Assembly (NCBI GenBank): GCA_019636535.1
Contig: JAHBXK010000007.1
Span: 62,001 to 126,000, forward strand
Source of the DNA: Phycisphaeraceae bacterium
GTDB taxonomy: Bacteria > Planctomycetota > Phycisphaerae > Phycisphaerales > UBA1924
DNA: 64,000 nucleotides
Direction of reading: 5' to 3'
A model generated the notes under the pieces. It was not told the origin of the DNA. It did not search any database and was given only the letters and a program-made list of their open reading frames with translations. Shown here piece by piece: positions 60,914-64,000 of this stretch; positions within the stretch are counted from its first letter, which is position 1; each line of letters begins with the position of its first letter. The position numbers and the translations under genes are program-made.

Positions 60914-61993
60914 ATGATCCATCCCACAGTCGGCGGAGCACGACTCGTCCGAACCTACGCCCGCGATCGCCTCGCCGAGGCAACCGCCGCCGCCGCCGCG
61001 GCCTCCCTCCTCCTCTCCTCACTCGCCATCGCCTCCGCACCCGAACCCACCCCGCCGCGCTTCACCCAGCCCGGCGCGCGAACCGTCCAGTTCCCCACCG
61101 GCCTCTACGACGAGAGCACCCCCGGCTCAACCCTCATCCGCCTCGCCTCCGAGCGCGCCCGCGCCCAGAACAAGCGCGTCCTGGTCATGTGGGGCGAGAA
61201 CAACTGCGGCTTCTGCGCCTACCTCAGCGACCTGCTCTTCTACGAGAGCGACGCCTGCCGCGGCCTCATCGACGGCGAATACGAGCTCGTCAAGATCGAC
61301 ATCGCCAAGACCCACACCAAGCACAACGACCTCGCACGCAAGTACGGCGTCACCCAGTCCAACCGCCTCGAAGACGCCCCGCGACTCACCATCATCGACC
61401 CCGTCACCGACCGCGGCCTCGCCTCCCTGGCCGGCTCCGCGATGCTCGTCCGCCCCATGACCATGGAGCGCGTCTTCGACGAGACCATCCTCCTCCCCTT
61501 CCTCGAAGCCAACGTCGCCCCCGCTCGCCCGGCCAACTCCGTCCTCGAAGCGGCCGTCGCCAAGGCCATCGTCGAAGACAAGCCCGTCTGGGTCCAGTTC
61601 ACGCAAGGCGCCTGCGCTCCCTGCACCGCCGTCGAATCGTGGATGGAAGGCCCCGACGCCAAGCCCCTCCTCTCCAAGTCCTTCGTCGTCGCCCTCATCG
61701 ACGCCAACCGAATGACCGGCGGCCGAGCCCTCCTCGAGCGGCTCACCGGCAGGAAGTCCGCCGTCCCGCCCGTCTCCGTCCTCCTCGACAGCCGCGGCAC
61801 GCCCCTCGACCCGCCCGCCCTCCTCGACGCACTCCCCACCAGCGACGACCGCGCTGCCGAGTGGACCGCCACCATCCGCCGCGCTGCCGGCGACAAGCGC
61901 CTCCCCGACGCCGACGCGGCCAAACTCGCCGCGAGCCTCAAGCCCAAGGTCCCGGCGTCAGCGCCCTCTCCCGAACCCGACTCGCCCAACTGA
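60914..61993 (+). CDS. Exported double thioredoxin-fold protein, CGFC and CAPC motifs
   Basis: This 359-residue protein has an N-terminal hydrophobic signal (AAAAAASLLLSSLAIASA) and two thioredoxin-like units. The first has WGENNCGFCAYL with Cys-Gly-Phe-Cys near 97-100, the second QFTQGACAPCTAVES with Cys-Ala-Pro-Cys near 233-236. Both cysteine pairs fit thiol-disulfide oxidoreductases. The ATG at 60914 has GGAG seven bases upstream. It is convergent with the MauE-like gene 42 bases away, so it may work with that membrane protein. Confidence 0.75.
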   Translation: MIHPTVGGARLVRTYARDRLAEATAAAAAASLLLSSLAIASAPEPTPPRFTQPGARTVQFPTGLYDESTPGSTLIRLASERARAQNKRVLVMWGENNCGFCAYLSDLLFYESDACRGLIDGEYELVKIDIAKTHTKHNDLARKYGVTQSNRLEDAPRLTIIDPVTDRGLASLAGSAMLVRPMTMERVFDETILLPFLEANVAPARPANSVLEAAVAKAIVEDKPVWVQFTQGACAPCTAVESWMEGPDAKPLLSKSFVVALIDANRMTGGRALLERLTGRKSAVPPVSVLLDSRGTPLDPPALLDALPTSDDRAAEWTATIRRAAGDKRLPDADAAKLAASLKPKVPASAPSPEPDSPN

Positions 61994-62035
61994 GCCGGCC
62001 CGCCGCACGCCCGCCAAAGCCGTCACAACGCACAC

Positions 62036-62515
62036 TCACGCTTCAGGTGCAGGAACCGGCTCTCGCTCAGTACGCGCTGCGCGATGTCGCAGAAACAACA
62101 CCGACGCGAACAACGCACCGACAATCACCGCGTTGCGTGCCACGATCGCTCCCCACGACTCGACCGGCTTCCATGAGAAGCCGCAACCGCACCCCGTCGG
62201 CGCCGACGGCGGGTTGACCCACACCAGCGACACGTACACAAGCAAGCCCGCGAACATCAGCCCGAGGAGCGACACCGCGACCGACAGCCGGTTCTGCATC
62301 ACCAGCACCAGCGCAACCGCCGCAACCACCACCTCCGCGACCGACACGCCGACGCTCACGCCCTTGGCCATCCCGGCCGGAACCACCCCGTGCGCTTCGA
62401 CCACCGACGCCGCCCGCGAGGGCTCGATCAGTTTCGCCACGCCCGACACCGCCAGCCACGCGCTCAGGCACACCGCCCCGAGAGCGCACGCTCCCTCGAC
62501 CCACCGACCACCCAT
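62036..62515 (-). CDS. MauE/DoxX-like four-helix membrane protein
   Basis: These 159 residues have four hydrophobic segments (ACALGAVCLSAWLAVSGVAK, VSVGVSVAEVVVAAVALVLV, VAVSLLGLMFAGLLVYVSLV, ARNAVIVGALFASVLFL) and a Cys-Gly-Cys-Gly loop between helices three and four. The pattern fits the MauE/DoxX family, in which MauE is known to be needed for disulfide-rich methylamine dehydrogenase small subunit maturation. The start codon overlaps the previous stop by one base (TGATG), so it is coupled to the tail-anchored protein gene. Confidence 0.7.
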   Translation of the reverse strand: MGGRWVEGACALGAVCLSAWLAVSGVAKLIEPSRAASVVEAHGVVPAGMAKGVSVGVSVAEVVVAAVALVLVMQNRLSVAVSLLGLMFAGLLVYVSLVWVNPPSAPTGCGCGFSWKPVESWGAIVARNAVIVGALFASVLFLRHRAARTEREPVPAPEA

Positions 62516-63450
62516 CACGCTCGCCCCCGACCCGACCGCCCGGCAGCACCCCGCCCACGCCTCCACCGAACGAACAACGCCGCCGCGATCATCGCACCGC
62601 CGACCACCACCGCGGCCAGCGCCAACGGCTCCCCCAGCAGCCCGCTCGATCCACCATCGCCCGCGCGCGACTGAGTCACAACCACCTTCCCCGTCTTCAT
62701 GTCGAGCGTGGAAATCGGCCCGTCCCTGCGAAACACCTGCACGCCCGTGCGCTTCTCTCTGGCCAGCGCCAGAATCGCCTCCTTCGTGAAGTGCTGTTGC
62801 CCGCTTGTGCCGGGAAAGTACTGATACGACACCAGTTTGGCACCCATCGGCCCTTCACCTACGACCGGGATCTTCCCGATCGACTCCGCCGCGTACGGCA
62901 CGAACGCCACCACCGCCGGCGACCCGTCGTGGTTGGTAGTTCGCATGTGCGTCACGTGCCCGTCGCCGTTCACCGTGTACGTGACCCGCAACTCGCCGCG
63001 CAGCGGCTCGGGCAGGTTCGGCGGCTCCGGACACCACAGCCCGGCCCGACCCCGCCTCGGCAGAACCATCTCGAACTCTCTCACCGGACCGTCCACCTCG
63101 CCGAACGGGTCGCGGGCATGCTCCCGCACGTCCACGATCGCCGACGTGTGCGCCCTCAGGTCGTAGAACGGCATCCAAGGCATGTACGCATCAAGCACGC
63201 TGCTCGACATGCACCAGTCGCCGGGAACCGGCTCAAGTTCCGACTTGTCCGAGCCGTGCCACTGCGTTCCGTCCACGCTCTGGCAGTGCACCTGACCGTT
63301 GGAGATCTGAAACCACGCGCCGGAGACGGCGTCGAAGCCAACCCAGCGGTGCGGCATGATCGAGACGTCCGTGACGTAGTGCGCGATCACGGACCCATCA
63401 ACAGGTACTTGCATGTCCATGGTCTCACGGCACGGCCCTATGCCGGGCAC
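62515..63450 (-). CDS. Tail-anchored protein of unknown function, possibly 5'-truncated
   Basis: These 311 residues have a beta-rich body with SNGQVHCQSVDGTQW and LRVTYTVNGDGHVTHM, and a single C-terminal helix (LALAAVVVGGAMIAAALFV) followed by RWRRGRG. No signal peptide is visible, yet a tail helix with basic residues after it implies the body is extracytoplasmic. The only starts are a GTG at 63450, directly after an in-frame TGA, and an ATG at 63420. This suggests either a lost N-terminal region or a start that I cannot identify. Confidence 0.55.
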   Translation of the reverse strand: MPGIGPCRETMDMQVPVDGSVIAHYVTDVSIMPHRWVGFDAVSGAWFQISNGQVHCQSVDGTQWHGSDKSELEPVPGDWCMSSSVLDAYMPWMPFYDLRAHTSAIVDVREHARDPFGEVDGPVREFEMVLPRRGRAGLWCPEPPNLPEPLRGELRVTYTVNGDGHVTHMRTTNHDGSPAVVAFVPYAAESIGKIPVVGEGPMGAKLVSYQYFPGTSGQQHFTKEAILALAREKRTGVQVFRRDGPISTLDMKTGKVVVTQSRAGDGGSSGLLGEPLALAAVVVGGAMIAAALFVRWRRGRGAAGRSGRGRA

Positions 63451-63492
63451 TCACGGTTCTGCACCCGACTCCGAGTCGGCCCAATGCTCGAC

Positions 63493-63906
63493 TCAATCTT
63501 CCTTGACACAATTCCACTTGCACTTTGCCACTTGGAACCCCTGCGTTGAGATATCAGGATTGATCGTTGACTTAACGAAGCAGCACCGTCCGGCGCTCAT
63601 CGAACCGGGAATCTTGGTATACCCCGGCGCCGCCGGCGTGTCGCATTCAGCGACGTACGCGTCTTCTGCCTTCGAAATCTTGTACTGGTAGCATTGCGCC
63701 GAGCGAAAGCCCTGTTGATAGTACAAGCCACCACTTCCGTTGCCGAACCCGGTCTCACACACAACCGTTGTGCCCACACCGCAGGGCGTTCCGGCACCGA
63801 TTGTTGTAATCGTGCCGAATGTGTACACACAACACGTCGCCGACGCAACGAGGCTTCCAACCAGCACGGCGTTGCACAACACTCCCAGCACTTTGCTCCC
63901 TGACAT
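63493..63906 (-). CDS. Small secreted Cys-rich protein
   Basis: These 137 residues have a signal peptide (SKVLGVLCNAVLVGSLVASA, about 3-23) and a short mature domain with ten cysteines in roughly CC-x-C-x-C-x-C-x-C-x-CC-x-C-x-C order, mixed with Gly/Tyr/Ser. The base composition is less GC-rich than neighbours. No family is recognised. It sits 42 bases upstream of the tail-anchored and MauE-like genes on the same strand, so they may form an operon. The ten-cysteine density suggests disulfide stabilisation outside the cytoplasm. Confidence 0.65.
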   Translation of the reverse strand: MSGSKVLGVLCNAVLVGSLVASATCCVYTFGTITTIGAGTPCGVGTTVVCETGFGNGSGGLYYQQGFRSAQCYQYKISKAEDAYVAECDTPAAPGYTKIPGSMSAGRCCFVKSTINPDISTQGFQVAKCKWNCVKED

Positions 63907-64000
63907 CGCGAGTCACTCTTGTGTTAAGGACGATCCTTCCCACGATACCCGTACCACGTAGACATGACCGGGTACCCAACGCCTTCCTCGATCTGCATAT

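Overview
The window is GC-rich, gene-dense bacterial chromosome, most likely from a member of the Planctomycetota and probably the Phycisphaerae. The indications are a prepilin-like protein ending in an H-X9-DG motif, a DUF58/BatA/von Willebrand/DUF4175-type cluster, DUF11 and squalene-cyclase-type repeat proteins, a free-standing TPR protein with two RNA polymerase alpha-CTD modules, a Minf_1886-family gene, and System II (ResB/CcsA) cytochrome c biogenesis. The lineage is inferred from gene content only. No rRNA, tRNA or CRISPR was seen.

Region 1 (1-15 kb) holds the 3' tail of uvrA, a DUF11 lipoprotein gene with a clear intrinsic terminator, a phosphohexomutase, a membrane-inserted P-loop ATPase, an APC transporter fused to a universal stress domain, a PcrA/UvrD helicase, a trypsin-like anchored protease, infC (apparently starting at AUC), elbB and the TPR/double alpha-CTD protein. 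Region 2 (15-31 kb) is mostly housekeeping. It has a BFD-like [2Fe-2S] protein, murE-murF-mraY (a partial dcw cluster with a meso-DAP-type MurE), a glycogen debranching enzyme, guaB, tpiA, secG, a YicC-family gene, a small-molecule phosphotransferase and a PDZ protein.

Region 3 (30-49 kb, all minus strand) is a porin gene preceded by a long envelope cluster. In transcription order this is Minf_1886, DUF58, lipoprotein, BatA-like, VWA/GATase-like, DUF4175-like, Q-rich partner, cyclase-repeat protein, a large secreted protein and a HEAT-like membrane protein. Several junctions are 4-base ATGA/GTGA overlaps, so these genes are probably translated and function together. The MoxR ATPase that usually accompanies DUF58/BatA genes is not in the window.

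Region 4 (48.7-64 kb) has mpg, resB-ccsA, an amidohydrolase, an OmpA-like lipoprotein, a RAYT transposase with an adjacent REP-like palindrome, ispF, a small lipoprotein, an H-X9-DG prepilin and two tandem thioredoxin-fold proteins. The thioredoxin-fold genes converge on a three-gene set: a Cys-rich secreted protein, a tail-anchored protein of unknown function and a MauE/DoxX-like membrane protein. That last group is the best candidate here for an undescribed system, possibly disulfide maturation of the Cys-rich protein.

A recurring oddity is that several conserved enzymes carry in-frame, low-complexity Ala/Gly/Ser/Pro-rich insertions in surface loops. Start codons were chosen by Shine-Dalgarno fit, and many starts are GTG or TTG.
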